NCBI GenBank assembly: GCA_009602725.1
Contig: WELB01000001.1
Location: 1,783,936 to 1,794,429 of the forward strand
Direction: 5' to 3'
DNA length: 10,494 nucleotides
From: Spirogloea muscicola
Lineage: Eukaryota; Streptophyta; Zygnematophyceae; Spirogloeales; Spirogloeaceae
Shown here: piece by piece, positions 1 through 7,563 of the stretch
How positions within the stretch are numbered: position 1 is the first letter of the stretch
Layout: each line of letters opens with the position of its first letter
Translations under genes and position numbers: made by a program
Notes under the pieces: generated by a model
Database searches by the model: none
The model's input: the letters and a program-made list of their open reading frames with translations, nothing else
Told to the model about the DNA's origin: nothing

Positions 1-44
<44 letters not shown>
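1..44. repeat. poly-T homopolymer at the window edge
   Basis: Forty-four consecutive T residues open the window and end 22 bases before the ATPC start codon. The run may be an unusually long polypyrimidine tract of a 5' UTR intron: the CAG at 59-61 could be its acceptor, leaving GGGCG before the ATG. It may also be natural intergenic poly-T or an artefact at a contig end. The sequence alone does not decide. It hides any promoter of ATPC. Confidence 0.9.
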
Positions 45-45
<1 letters not shown>

Positions 46-66
46 TGCCCGCCGACCGCAGGGGCG

Positions 67-1239
67 ATGGCCTCGCGGGCCGCCGCCTGCGCGACCCCGG
101 CCTCCCGCCGCGGCCTGGCCTGCCCGTCCTTTGACGGCCTCAGCAGCCGCGTGCTGCCATCCGCCGGCCGCGCCGCGCAGGAAGGCAATGCGGAGGCCGG
201 CTGTGCCAGTCGCCGGAGAGGTGACGGCAATGCGGAGTCGCAGCCCGCCGGCGGCCGCCCTGGTGCGGCCGTGGCTGGGCTCAAGGATCTGCGTGACCGC
301 ATCGACTCGGTGAAGAACACCAAGAAGATCACGGACGCGATGAAGCTGGTGGCGGCTGCCAAGGTGCGGCGCGCGCAGGAGGCCGTCGTCAACGGCCGGC
401 CCTTCTCTGAGAACCTGGTGAAGGTCCTCTTCAATGTCAACGAGCAGCTGCAGACTGAGGATGTGGAGATCCCGCTGACGGAGGTGCGCCCCGTGAAGAA
501 GGTGGCGGTGGTTGTCGTCACCGGCGATCGCGGCCTGTGCGGTGGCTACAACAACTTCATCATCAAGAAGGCGGAGCAGCGCATCGCGGAGCTTAAAGCC
601 CTGGGGCTGAGTTTCACCATTGTGTCCATAGGCAAGAAGGGCAACACGTACTTCAAGCGCCGCCCATACATACCAGTCGACAAGTTCCTGGAGACGGGCG
701 GCGCACCGACTACCAAGGAGGCACAGGCCGTTGCAGACGAGCTATTCTCGCTCTTTGTCAGCGAGGAGGTGGACAAGGTCGAGCTGCTGTACACCAAGTT
801 TGTGTCGCTGGTGAAGAGCGATCCGGTAATACACACATTGCTGCCACTGTCGCCTGCTGGGGAAGTGTGTGATATCAATGGCATCTGCGTCGACGCTGCA
901 GAAGACGAGTTGTTCCGCCTCACCACACGTGAGGGCAAGCTCAGTGTGGAACGGGAGCTCACCCGTACTGACACTCCTGAGTTCCAAGGTGTGCTCACAT
1001 TTGAGCAGGAGCCAGTCCAAATCCTGGACGCACTGCTGCCCCTTTACCTCAACTCACAGATTCTTCGTGCTCTGCAGGAGGCCTTGGCCTCTGAGCTTGC
1101 CTCCCGTATGAATGCCATGAACAATGCATCCGACAATGCCAAGGAACTTCGCCGCAACCTCTCCATCTCATATAACAGGCAGAGGCAAGCCAAGATCACT
1201 GGTGAAATCTTAGAGATTGTGGCTGGCTCGACAAAATAG
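67..1239 (+). CDS. ATPC: chloroplast ATP synthase gamma subunit (CF1-gamma), redox-regulated form
   Basis: This 390-residue protein is the central rotor shaft of the chloroplast F1 ATPase, turning inside the alpha3-beta3 head on the stromal face of thylakoids. Residues 1 to about 70 are rich in Ala, Ser, Arg and Gly with few acidic residues early on, like a chloroplast transit peptide. The mature part begins near AGLKDLRDRI (about 70). Family landmarks are SVKNTKKITDAMKLVAAAKV (from 81), GDRGLCGGYNN (153-163), and the conserved C-terminal helix from about 335 that ends in RQAKITGEILEIV. The chloroplast-specific insert CDINGICVDAAEDE carries the Cys268/Cys274 pair. In plants and green algae this pair forms the thioredoxin-controlled disulfide that limits ATP hydrolysis in the dark. 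ATG 67 is the first ATG; the frame extends upstream to a TTG at 43 next to the poly-T. The coding region is uninterrupted, unlike the intron-bearing HPRT gene. No poly(A) tract follows the stop, so it does not look like a retrocopy. GC content is higher in the first third. Confidence 0.96.
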   Translation: MASRAAACATPASRRGLACPSFDGLSSRVLPSAGRAAQEGNAEAGCASRRRGDGNAESQPAGGRPGAAVAGLKDLRDRIDSVKNTKKITDAMKLVAAAKVRRAQEAVVNGRPFSENLVKVLFNVNEQLQTEDVEIPLTEVRPVKKVAVVVVTGDRGLCGGYNNFIIKKAEQRIAELKALGLSFTIVSIGKKGNTYFKRRPYIPVDKFLETGGAPTTKEAQAVADELFSLFVSEEVDKVELLYTKFVSLVKSDPVIHTLLPLSPAGEVCDINGICVDAAEDELFRLTTREGKLSVERELTRTDTPEFQGVLTFEQEPVQILDALLPLYLNSQILRALQEALASELASRMNAMNNASDNAKELRRNLSISYNRQRQAKITGEILEIVAGSTK

Positions 1240-2235
1240 CTCCTCCTATACTTGGGAACTGGCAGTGCTTGCAGAGTTACGACTCATTCTTTCTTTTTGT
1301 CTATCAGTATATCTCGCTTCAAAGTCGAAGTTGAGGCATCCTTTGAAACTTCTATCCACTTTCATGGTCCAGGCTGGCGTGCCAGTCAAGGTTGCCTGTC
1401 CATCTAACAATCAGTGAATTGACTGATAACCAGCCTCTATGCTGACAAGATATTAGATAGATTATTAGATTGTATTAGATATTAGCTCCCTTAACCCCAA
1501 GGCCATGCAAGCCTAGTGCTCTGATATTGATCTTGCAAGCTTTGAGTTCGTTATGCAAGTTGTCAATGTGTGCTGATAGCCTGCCGGCCTTTTTAATGAT
1601 GTGAGCAAGAGGAGATGTATTCCAAGGCCAGCTAACGAGGTTGTTTCTCTATCTTTGTGACATGTGACGTTGAGTGGCTGATCAGGCGTGCAATAATTCC
1701 AGGACCAAGCCTTTGTAGCTAACAGGCTAGGACACTGCAGCATTGCGACTGCAAGCAACAAGACAACGGTTGCAAGAGGAAAAATAGCTCTTCTGATAGA
1801 GGCGATCGTTGTGGAAGGACAGCCCTGGGCAAGAACAAATAGGGCCAGTAAATGCAAGATGCTTAGTAAGTGGCTACCATGGATGGCTGCACAGTAAGTC
1901 CTGATCAACAGCCTCCAGTCCAACAAGTAGCAGGAGGAAGGAGGTGCCACACCGAAGACCAGAAGCAGTAGCCAATGCTCGGTCTGCCCACAAATGCACA
2001 GGAAATTCCTGAATCTGCTGAAAAGATATGTTGAGTTGCAGGCGGTAGACCTGATCGAGCGGCCTGGCGGCCAAAAAGTCGGGCTGCTTGCCCTGCTGAC
2101 CTTGACATCGGGTCCCAGGTGTTCCGCATGCGGTTACCATCTCCTTCCAACGTTCCCAAGCTCACGCATTGCACTTGCGGGCAGGCCGCGCATTGGTTGT
2201 TACCTTGAGTTTCGTCAGGGTGATTCTTTTCCAGC
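1240..2235. other. intergenic region downstream of ATPC, no gene recognised
   Basis: This stretch holds the ATPC 3' UTR and about 900 bases in which I recognise no gene. I found no TGTAA, the usual green-algal poly(A) signal, soon after the ATPC stop. A small AT-rich cluster with three spaced copies of ATTAGAT lies at 1452-1480. Open frames on the minus strand (1513-1950 and 1874-2140) contain some leucine-rich stretches. They lack recognisable domains and overlap one another, so I treat them as chance. Confidence 0.5.
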
Positions 2236-2375
2236 TTTACATTACTCCGACTTGCGGCTGCTGACTCGGGGGTTACTAAGCTCCCGATTGCTGTGGTAAC
2301 TTGCATGACTGAGTAATTGTAGCGTCTTCCAGCCCTTTGAACCGTGTCCATTCTTTCTGGGCTTGACCTCGCCCC
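2236..2375 (+). repeat. dispersed repeat family R, copy 1
   Basis: The copy begins TACTCCGACTTGCGGCTGCT (2239-2258), then GGTTACTAAG, then GTGTCCATTCTTTCTGGGCT (from 2344). The same ordered blocks recur near 6553, 7008 and 7564 on the plus strand and near 9384 and 10403 on the minus strand. The spacing between blocks varies by tens of bases, so the family is old and rich in indels. The GGCTGG hairpin is degraded in this copy. Boundaries are approximate because no target-site duplication is visible. Confidence 0.6.
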
Positions 2376-2720
2376 CTTAAACAGATCTCAGTTTATTATC
2401 TTAGTCAGGCCATCTCAATGCAAGTTCTCCTGGCTAAGAAGAACGGGGCTCTTCCAGAGGGGGCGAGGCCATTTAAAAGCCAGCCCGATAACAACGGACA
2501 AGGTCCGAAGGATCCGAATAGCGCTAGACACGCGACAAAGCAAGTACCATGAAGGATGGTCACTTAGTAATCTCTAGCTAGCAACCACAAGTCAAAAAGA
2601 CTAGCCTCCATAAGGACTCCCCCTGATGAAAGCAAGAGGCTGCAGCTAGAGCACGGCAGCACGCAGATGTAAGGCTGGGCCAAGGCCCGCTGTAGGGATA
2701 TGGACAAGCGCACCTGAGAA

Positions 2721-2830
2721 TCTTCCATGGCGGTGCTCCGGCTCCAGAAGCTAGCCTGTCGAATATGAATGTGCTCAATTGTGGTACTGATGTCTCTTCC
2801 CAGCCTGCATTCACACTGTTACTTAGCCCC
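2721..2830 (+). repeat. dispersed repeat family E, plus-strand copy
   Basis: Blocks GTGCTCCGGCTCC, GCTAGCCTGTCGAATA, GGTACTGATGT and CACTGTTACTTAGCC occur in the same order on the minus strand at 9009-8923. A related copy at about 6128-6213 shares the CTTGTCGAAT and GGGTACTAATGTC blocks. Some substitutions and small indels separate the copies. Family B sequence follows, as it does after the 6128 copy. Confidence 0.6.
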
Positions 2831-2844
2831 CTTCTGCGTAGGGC

Positions 2845-3216
2845 TTCGTTTCATGTAGCCCCACTTTCTACTCTAGCTTTTGGCTGTACAGTGTGTCTGT
2901 TGTTCTTGCGTTTCGGCCAGTTTGCAGCGTGCTCAGGCTAATGCTTTGCACCAGAAAGCTGGGCGAGCTCTAATTGGTGGCAAAAGGGCTTCGTATCTGC
3001 TATCTAGTATTCAGGTATCGATTAGCAATCTTTATGTGTTGATCCGTGGTTACTGAGCGGGTCAATCTGCTGTAGGTGATTCATGTCTCTAGATGTGCTT
3101 GCCTTTGTACTCGGCCATTTGGCCAGTGTTCGTTTCAAATACACGAAATATCCTTGTGTTGGCCACAAAGTGGCCTTCCTTTCATTCCATACGGACCGCG
3201 CACCTTTCCCTGGAAA
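2845..3216 (+). repeat. composite of repeat families B, X, A and B upstream of HPRT
   Basis: A degenerate B fragment (about 2845-2900, TAGGGCTTCGTTTCATGTAG) runs into family X. The X core at 2921-3016 matches 9758-9663 on the other strand with only 3 differences in 96 bases. Family A follows (3040-3146): the hairpin GATCCG-N11-CGGGTC, then AGATGTGCTTGCCTTTGTAC and CAAATACACG. A second B fragment (about 3171-3215, ending in GCGCACCTTTCCCTGG) resembles 6284-6324 and 7303-7348. The composite ends about 55 bases before the HPRT start codon, so the proximal promoter and any 5' UTR are likely repeat-derived. Confidence 0.7.
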
Positions 3217-3270
3217 ATCGCTCAGGAGGCTTTGAACTGAAGCGGCTCTATGTGACTCCGCCCGGCTACC

Positions 3271-4504
3271 ATGGCGCTCTCCGGAGGCGGCGCCGGCGGC
3301 GCGCACGACGAGGACGCGGGCGTGGAGCTGGTGCTGCTGACCGAGGACAGCATCCGCAGCCGCGTGCGGGAGCTCGGGCGCGCCATCTCCGCCGACTTCC
3401 GCGGCAGGCCGCTGGTCGTCGTCGGCGTGGGTGCCGCGCCCTGCCTGCGCCGCGCCGGTCGCCTGCACGCCGCCGGCTGCCTGGGAAGCGGCGGCGCTGC
3501 GCCGCGGCTCCTCGGGAGGCCCTCGCTGGCAGCGCCGCTGCAGCTGCCTGCCGGCGGCGGGTCTCCCTCTGCAGGTGGCGACGGGCGCCTTCATCTTCAT
3601 GGCCGACTTGGTGCGCTGCATCTCCGTCCCGCTCAAGGTGGATATCATCCGGGCACGGTCCTACGGTGCGGGCACCACCACCACCGGCCTGGTTGCCTTG
3701 TCGGGCGACCTGAAGGTGGACTTAAAGGACAGCCACGTACTAGTGGTGAGTGCTCTACTCAAACCTCAGCTCTCATTCATCACAATATTGGGGCCACTGG
3801 TGCCAGCACCACTGACCTCTGAAGCACAGAGCAGCTCCTCAACCTTGCGCTACCTAGACGGTGACGATGTATCATCTTGGCAGTGGGTCTTGATGATCTT
3901 CATCCACGCCACAGCTAAAGAAAGGCACACGTCAAGGACACGGATCATTGTCTGGGTATCCTGAGGTAATACTCGTGCTGCTCGCACTGTTAATAGATTC
4001 TATTCTCTGTGTCATCCTGGTCAGGTAGAAGACATTCTTGATACAGGAAGGACGCTATCTGCGCTGGTCGAGCACTTGACAGGCCTAGGACCAGCGTCTG
4101 TGTCGGTTTGTGTCCTTCTGGACAAGGCTGCTCGGCGGGAGGTGGAAATTTCCTTACCAGGAGGTGGCGCTCTTTATGTTGGATTTCCTGTGAGTTCCTT
4201 CCAGTCCGGATGCACGCAAGTCTTCGTGATGCCAATCCTTCTTACTAGAGAACCCACAGGATTCGAATTTTGGCTCCGTGACGCAAATTTCGTAGTCAGC
4301 TTATATCCAATAGCCACTTTAGTAGTATTGGGCAACGGTATGGCACCATTGAATATACTTGCTGACTTGTGAGCATGTAAATTGCAGTGTCCAGATCAAT
4401 TCGTAGTCGGCTACGGGTTGGACTTCAATGAAGGATACCGTTCACTGCCTTATGTGGGAGTGTTGAAGCGTCACTTGTATGATGCTTCCTCACTGGATGT
4501 ATGA
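3271..4504 (+). CDS. HPRT: hypoxanthine-guanine phosphoribosyltransferase, four exons
   Basis: This predicted 202-residue enzyme salvages hypoxanthine and guanine to IMP and GMP using PRPP. Exons are 3271-3426, 3575-3745, 4025-4189 and 4388-4504. The introns of 148, 279 and 198 bases all start GT, end AG and lie between codons. I set the exon 1 end so that VVVG joins [12 protein letters not shown], which restores the family sequence exactly. Family landmarks are the mobile-loop Ser81-Tyr82 in RARSYG; the PRPP motif [12 protein letters not shown] (109-120) with Glu111, Asp112 and probable catalytic base Asp115; Lys143 in LLDK, which contacts the purine; and [14 protein letters not shown] with Phe169 and Asp176. 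The VGVATG segment, where many bacterial and animal enzymes have LKG, and the FPCPD segment look plant-like. The N-terminus lacks a clear transit peptide, so a cytosolic location is likely. The start context TACCATGG is strong. Exon 1 is very GC-rich, exons 3 and 4 much less so. Exact purine preference cannot be read from sequence. Confidence 0.93.
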
Positions 4505-5072
4505 AGACAATAATGTCTATGTGCTTTTGGCGTGAAATGAGCACTGTGAAAATGTTCAGGTTGAAATCGCTAGTCTTCATTGACTCTGCACGCTACATTA
4601 GTTGCTGTAGTACTGTGCTTCAAGGCAATGACTGATGGTTTAGTAGATACAGTAGAATGCATTCATTGATAAGGGGAGGGAAGCCAAGTCCAGCATTCTG
4701 GTTAAGGATTGTGGGAGTGTGAGTTACTACTGTGCGGCAACCTTATGCTTCCATGGTGAATCAAGGGACGACGATCACGTGCAGAAGGACTGTTGTGGAC
4801 GACATAGAGGACAATCGTCATCAGCATCCAGAGCAGACTCTGTGGGCACAGTTTAATGCCTGGCATAGCCCAAGAAGTCTGCTCAATGTATCCGCAAATT
4901 AGGCTGGCATATAGATTGCTGGTCAAAGCAGTAAGTAACGACTTACTGCCCCAGGTGAAGATTGTTATCACAACGTGAATCCTAATTTGCATCCCGTGAG
5001 GGACATTATATAGTACAGGCGCAGTGCGTCCCTCACAATATCGTCATGCACACTTAATATCTACAAAGGGTG
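4505..5072. other. intergenic space between two convergent genes
   Basis: This region holds the 3' UTRs of HPRT and of the minus-strand membrane-protein gene. I saw no TGTAA signal on either strand. A 96-codon minus-strand frame (4702-4992) has no recognised domain and I do not call it a gene. The only structure noted is the stem-loop near its right end. Confidence 0.5.
4996..5036. other. stem-loop between convergent genes
   Basis: GTGAGGGAC (4996-5004) and GTCCCTCAC (5028-5036) are perfectly complementary 9-base arms around a 23-base loop containing TATATAG. It lies 37 bases beyond the stop codon of the minus-strand gene, probably in its 3' UTR. It could affect 3' end formation or RNA stability, but no family is recognised. 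Confidence 0.5.
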
Positions 5073-5687
5073 TCAATGTTGGCCAGCAGTGGTGGCACGG
5101 TCATCCTGACTCGCCAGCAGCGAGAGCAGGGCAAAGCCGAGTGTGGACACGACAACGAAGTTGAATCTTGTGTGCAGTTGCTGGGTGGTACTGGCATAAA
5201 TATCCCTTGCCATATGTGTGCCATCCTCAACAAATCTCTGGAATGTGCTGCTTTTGGTGGCCCGGGACCCAAAAATGTAGGAGGGAATGGAGAGTACCAC
5301 GGCGGTGGTCCAGGTCATAATCATGGAGGGTATGAAGGCCGCCAGAAAGGCTAGAATGAGGACGCCCGTGAGCTCCGCACCAATCAGGAGCGCAGCTTCT
5401 GTCTGGGCCCACGGCCGATTTGAGGCGGCCCGCAGCTGGAGGTGCTGCCGCATCACAAGCTTCCCGACGCCCGAGAGGGCGCCCAGGCTCACAGCTGTCA
5501 TCAGGAGCGTGGACGAGATGGTGCAGACCTTGCAAGCTGCGCTGCTCAACCGGGGCTCGGCGCTCAGCTCCTCTTTGCCGGCGCCATGCGAAGCAATGCT
5601 GGCGGCGGACAGCTTCTTGAGGAGCGGCTCCTGTAAGAGGGAGGACGGCGGAGAAGTGGGCGGGGGTTCTCCCATCTCCGGCCGCAT
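5073..5687 (-). CDS. uncharacterised small multi-pass membrane protein
   Basis: I do not recognise this predicted 204-residue protein. Residues 1-50 are Pro/Ser-rich and look soluble. Likely membrane segments are about 54-79 (CTISSTLLMTAVSLGALSGV), 97-118 (AALLIGAELTGVLILAFLAA), 120-139 (PSMIMTWTTAVVLSIPSYIF) and 175-193 (FNFVVVSTLGFALLSLLAS). Segments 2 and 3 are nearly continuous and may form a hairpin. A polar stretch of about 35 residues (RFVEDGTHMARDIY) precedes the last segment. ATG 5687 is the first minus-strand ATG after at least 250 bases without one. The frame is open farther upstream, to a stop near 5942, but has only non-ATG codons there. The 5' end is GC-rich and the 3' end is not, as in the two recognised genes, which supports a real gene. 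An inverted CCAAT box next to TTGGCGGG lies at 5943-5951, about 255 bases upstream. A further upstream exon or an intron near the 3' end cannot be excluded. Confidence 0.65.
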   Translation of the reverse strand: MRPEMGEPPPTSPPSSLLQEPLLKKLSAASIASHGAGKEELSAEPRLSSAACKVCTISSTLLMTAVSLGALSGVGKLVMRQHLQLRAASNRPWAQTEAALLIGAELTGVLILAFLAAFIPSMIMTWTTAVVLSIPSYIFGSRATKSSTFQRFVEDGTHMARDIYASTTQQLHTRFNFVVVSTLGFALLSLLASQDDRATTAGQH

Positions 5688-6127
5688 CCGCGTCTGCGCC
5701 TGCGCCAGGGCTTCGCCGCGACGAGCAGAGGCAGCTAGACAGCCGTTTGGCTTCAACGTGCGCGGCCACCGGGACAGTGGCAGCGCGCCCAGGCAGCGGC
5801 GGCAGTACGACGGGGTAGGGCCAAGGTAGCCGTAGCTCGTCGCGCGGGGCTTAAGCCACGACTGGCGCCGTCGCCTCCGCCTGCTCCGCCGCCGTCGGAG
5901 GCGTGGCTGGGAGGTTTCTGCGGAAGTGGGGAGGGGTGGTCAATTGGCGGGTAGAGAATGCGGCTGCTGGTGTGGGAAGAGCGGCTGTAGCAGCCAGCCG
6001 AGCGGCTTGGGAAGGCAAGAACGAGGAGGGCGGCAGTCGACCCGGTTAAGCGGCCATCCAAGGAGGAGGGCAAGGCGGTTATCCCGCCTCGCGTCCGTTT
6101 GCACCCCGTTCCACGCCTCGTTACAGC
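5688..6127. promoter_or_regulatory. GC-rich upstream region of the minus-strand membrane-protein gene
   Basis: This region is rich in CGCC and GCGG tracts from about 5690 to 5910. It has no ATG on the minus strand up to at least 5942, so it could be a long 5' UTR or promoter. On the minus strand a CCAAT box (5943-5947) sits beside CCCGCCAA, similar to an E2F site. No TATA box is visible. Transcription factor roles are inferred from short motifs only. Confidence 0.35.
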
Positions 6128-6331
6128 GCTTCGGCCGCTCTGTCTCCTCAAGATGCCTTGTCGAATCTGTTTGTGCTCACCCGTGGGTACTAATGTCACC
6201 TCAGGCACCTTACTTTAGGTCTCCGTGTTACGTTGTTGTTTTGATTTGCACTAGGCTCTGCCTGAGCACTGTATTGGCGTGAATTGGCCTCCCTTTCATT
6301 TTATGCGCTCCGCGCGCCTTCTCTCCGCAGG
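6128..6331 (+). repeat. dispersed repeat families E and B, adjoining copies
   Basis: An E part (CTTGTCGAATCTG, GGGTACTAATGTC) runs into a B part containing CACCTTACTTTAGGTCTCCG, TTTGCACTAGGCTCTGCCTG, CACTGTATTGG and GCTCCGCGCGCCTT. The B part matches 7227-7352 and 8785-8886 on the plus strand and 6433-6355 on the minus strand. The E-then-B order also appears at 2721-2900, which suggests one longer ancestral element. Confidence 0.65.
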
Positions 6332-6433
6332 AGCAGCAGCTCGTCTGAGAGAGAGAAAGAGAGAAGGCGCGCGGTGTGCATTTGAACGGGAGGCAAATTC
6401 AAGCCAATACACTGTTAGACAATCTCTAGTGCA
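6247..6433. repeat. foldback of two inverted family B copies
   Basis: Left arm 6247-6325 and right arm 6355-6433 are inverted copies of about 79 bases. They are roughly 80% complementary by eye. The innermost 16 bases, ending in CGCGCGCCTTCTCTC (6311-6325), pair perfectly with 6359-6374. The short loop contains a GA-rich run. Transcribed from either strand, it would form a long double-stranded RNA hairpin. Confidence 0.75.
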
Positions 6434-6552
6434 ATAAATGGGTCACATGAAATGAAATTGAGACCAGAAGCTGGAAGACTGCCTATACAGCCTCGTCGAC
6501 GAAGCGGGGGGGATTGTGAAACGTAGAAGCAGCTCTTCCAAAAGGAAGGAGA

Positions 6553-6690
6553 AATGAGCTCTTTCAGCATCTCCTGACTAGAGGTTACTGGAAGTTCCCT
6601 GGCTGATGTCTTTAGTCGTTCGCACTCCGGCTCCTTCAGACCTTGTCCATGCCTTTCCCAGCCACCAGTCAATCTGGCCGCGCTTCTCTT
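6553..6690 (+). repeat. dispersed repeat family R, copy 2
   Basis: The copy contains TGACTAGAGGTTACTG, CCTGGCTGATGTC, TTCAGACCTTGTCCATGCC, CCCAGCCACCAGTC and AATCTGGCCGCGCTTCT. It is closest to copy 3 at 7008-7157, sharing the whole order of blocks. It lacks 12 bases that carry the left half of the GGCTGG...CCAGCC hairpin. The loss lies between two CCTTT motifs that remain adjacent in copy 3, which suggests a slippage deletion. Confidence 0.75.
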
Positions 6691-6734
6691 TCAGGCCAGC
6701 CCACAGAGAGTATAGAACAAGGACTGATGAAAAG

Positions 6735-6920
6735 TCACCCGCGACGTCAGCCGCGTGGCCCATGACATGGGCGCCCGCGGCCTCGTCGAGCAGCGGCGAC
6801 CGTCAGCGACGAACGGCGCCGCCACACCGTGACCGGCGAGGCGCCCGGTTGGTAAGTGAGGACCCCGCCAACCGGGGGCCTGCGCAGAAGCTGCGCTGCT
6901 CGCGCACGGGCCCTTCTCAG
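6735..6920. other. GC-rich island between two R copies
   Basis: This GC-rich block sits between directly repeated R copies 2 and 3. A plus-strand frame starting at ATG 6767 runs to a strong donor-like GTAAGT (6852-6857), so a short orphan first exon is conceivable. No protein family is recognised. CCCGGTTGG (6844-6852) and CCAACCGGG (6868-6876) form a perfect 9-base inverted repeat around that donor. It may be a captured or decayed gene fragment. Confidence 0.3.
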
Positions 6921-7007
6921 CGCCCTTTCGTTTACTCCTTGGGACCTTTGAATAGGCGAGCACTTGCTCTCTTTGAAGGTCCTTCGGGATGTTTCGGCCA
7001 GCTAGCT

Positions 7008-7157
7008 ACTCAGACTTGCATCTCTTGACTAGAGGTTACTGAGCATTTCCTGGCTGATGTCTTAGTCCTAGTCGTTCGCTCTCAGGCTCCCTCAGACCTT
7101 GTCCATTCCTTTGGGCTGGCCTTTCCCAGCCACCAGTCAATCTGGCCGCGCTTCTTC
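7008..7157 (+). repeat. dispersed repeat family R, copy 3 (most complete)
   Basis: The blocks in order are CTACTCAGACTTGC, TGACTAGAGGTTACTGAG, CCTGGCTGATGTCTTAG, CTCAGACCTTGTCCATTCC, the hairpin GGGCTGGCCTTTCCCAGCC and CAGTCAATCTGGCCGCGCTT. The final block also occurs on the minus strand at 10014-9993, where it is separated from its hairpin by a tandem duplication. Confidence 0.75.
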
Positions 7158-7226
7158 GATGTTGAGCAACGAGTGGCCACTTGGGTCGCTGTTTTCCTAC
7201 TTCACTTCCTTTCTCTTTTACCTTGG

Positions 7227-7352
7227 GCACCTTAGTTTAGGTCTCCGTATTATGTAGCCCTGTTTAATTTGCCCTAGACTCTGCCTGAACAATGTATCGG
7301 CTTGAATTGGCCTCCATTTCATTCAATGCGCCCCGCGCGCTTTCCCCCTTTC
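7227..7352 (+). repeat. dispersed repeat family B, plus-strand copy
   Basis: The copy contains GCACCTTAGTTTAGGTCTCC, ATTATGTAGCCCTGTTTAAT, CTCTGCCTGAACAATGTATC, GGCTTGAATTGGCCTCC and GCGCCCCGCGCGCTTTCC. The same blocks in the same order occur at 6207-6330. No E part precedes it here. Family A follows after about 40 bases. Confidence 0.7.
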
Positions 7353-7394
7353 TATTCTCTTCTGGCCCTTCGAAATTTCTTCATACTCCCTTCT

Positions 7395-7500
7395 TGACCC
7401 GTGGTTATTGAGCGGGTCAATTTGCTGTAGGTCATGTAGATCTTTAGATGTGCTTGCCTTTGTACCTGGCCATTTGGCCTACATCTCTTTCTAATACACG
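7395..7500 (+). repeat. dispersed repeat family A, plus-strand copy
   Basis: It starts with the hairpin GACCCG-N11-CGGGTC whose loop contains GGTTATTGAG. TTGCTGTAGGTCATGTAGAT, AGATGTGCTTGCCTTTGTAC and GGCCATTTGGCC follow, and the copy ends in ATACACG. It matches 3040-3146 on the plus strand and 9634-9528 on the minus strand along its length, and 9946-9890 over the second half. Confidence 0.75.
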
Positions 7501-7563
7501 GTCAAGTATTATTTTCTTCTGTTTCTGGGTCTCGGCGGAGTGCCTCGTTCCCTGCAGCGAGCA

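Noticed and set aside
43-66. ATPC start at the TTG at position 43
   Set aside because: It depends on the edge of the T-run and a non-ATG start; ATG 67 gives a normal chloroplast leader.
546-1020. Minus-strand open frames of 150 and 92 codons inside ATPC
   Set aside because: They lie antisense to a clearly conserved gene and show no domain; they are shadows of its codon bias.
67-1300. ATPC as a processed retrocopy
   Set aside because: The T-run is on the wrong side for a poly(A) tail, no poly(A) follows the stop and the frame is intact with all key residues.
1513-2351. Minus-strand frames as a spliced membrane-protein gene
   Set aside because: Leucine-rich stretches are present, but no family, ordered splice sites or GC gradient support a gene, and the right part overlaps repeat R copy 1.
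3022-3713. Long frames on both strands over HPRT exon 1
   Set aside because: They are alternative frames of the GC-rich exon and intron 1; the spliced HPRT product explains the region.
4702-4992. A 96-codon minus-strand frame between the convergent genes, or a 3' exon of the membrane-protein gene
   Set aside because: No recognised domain, and the membrane-protein frame already ends cleanly at 5073.
5227-6208. Arg/Pro/Ala-rich frames around the membrane-protein gene
   Set aside because: Composition reflects GC-rich DNA; they overlap the better-supported frame or its leader and show no domain.
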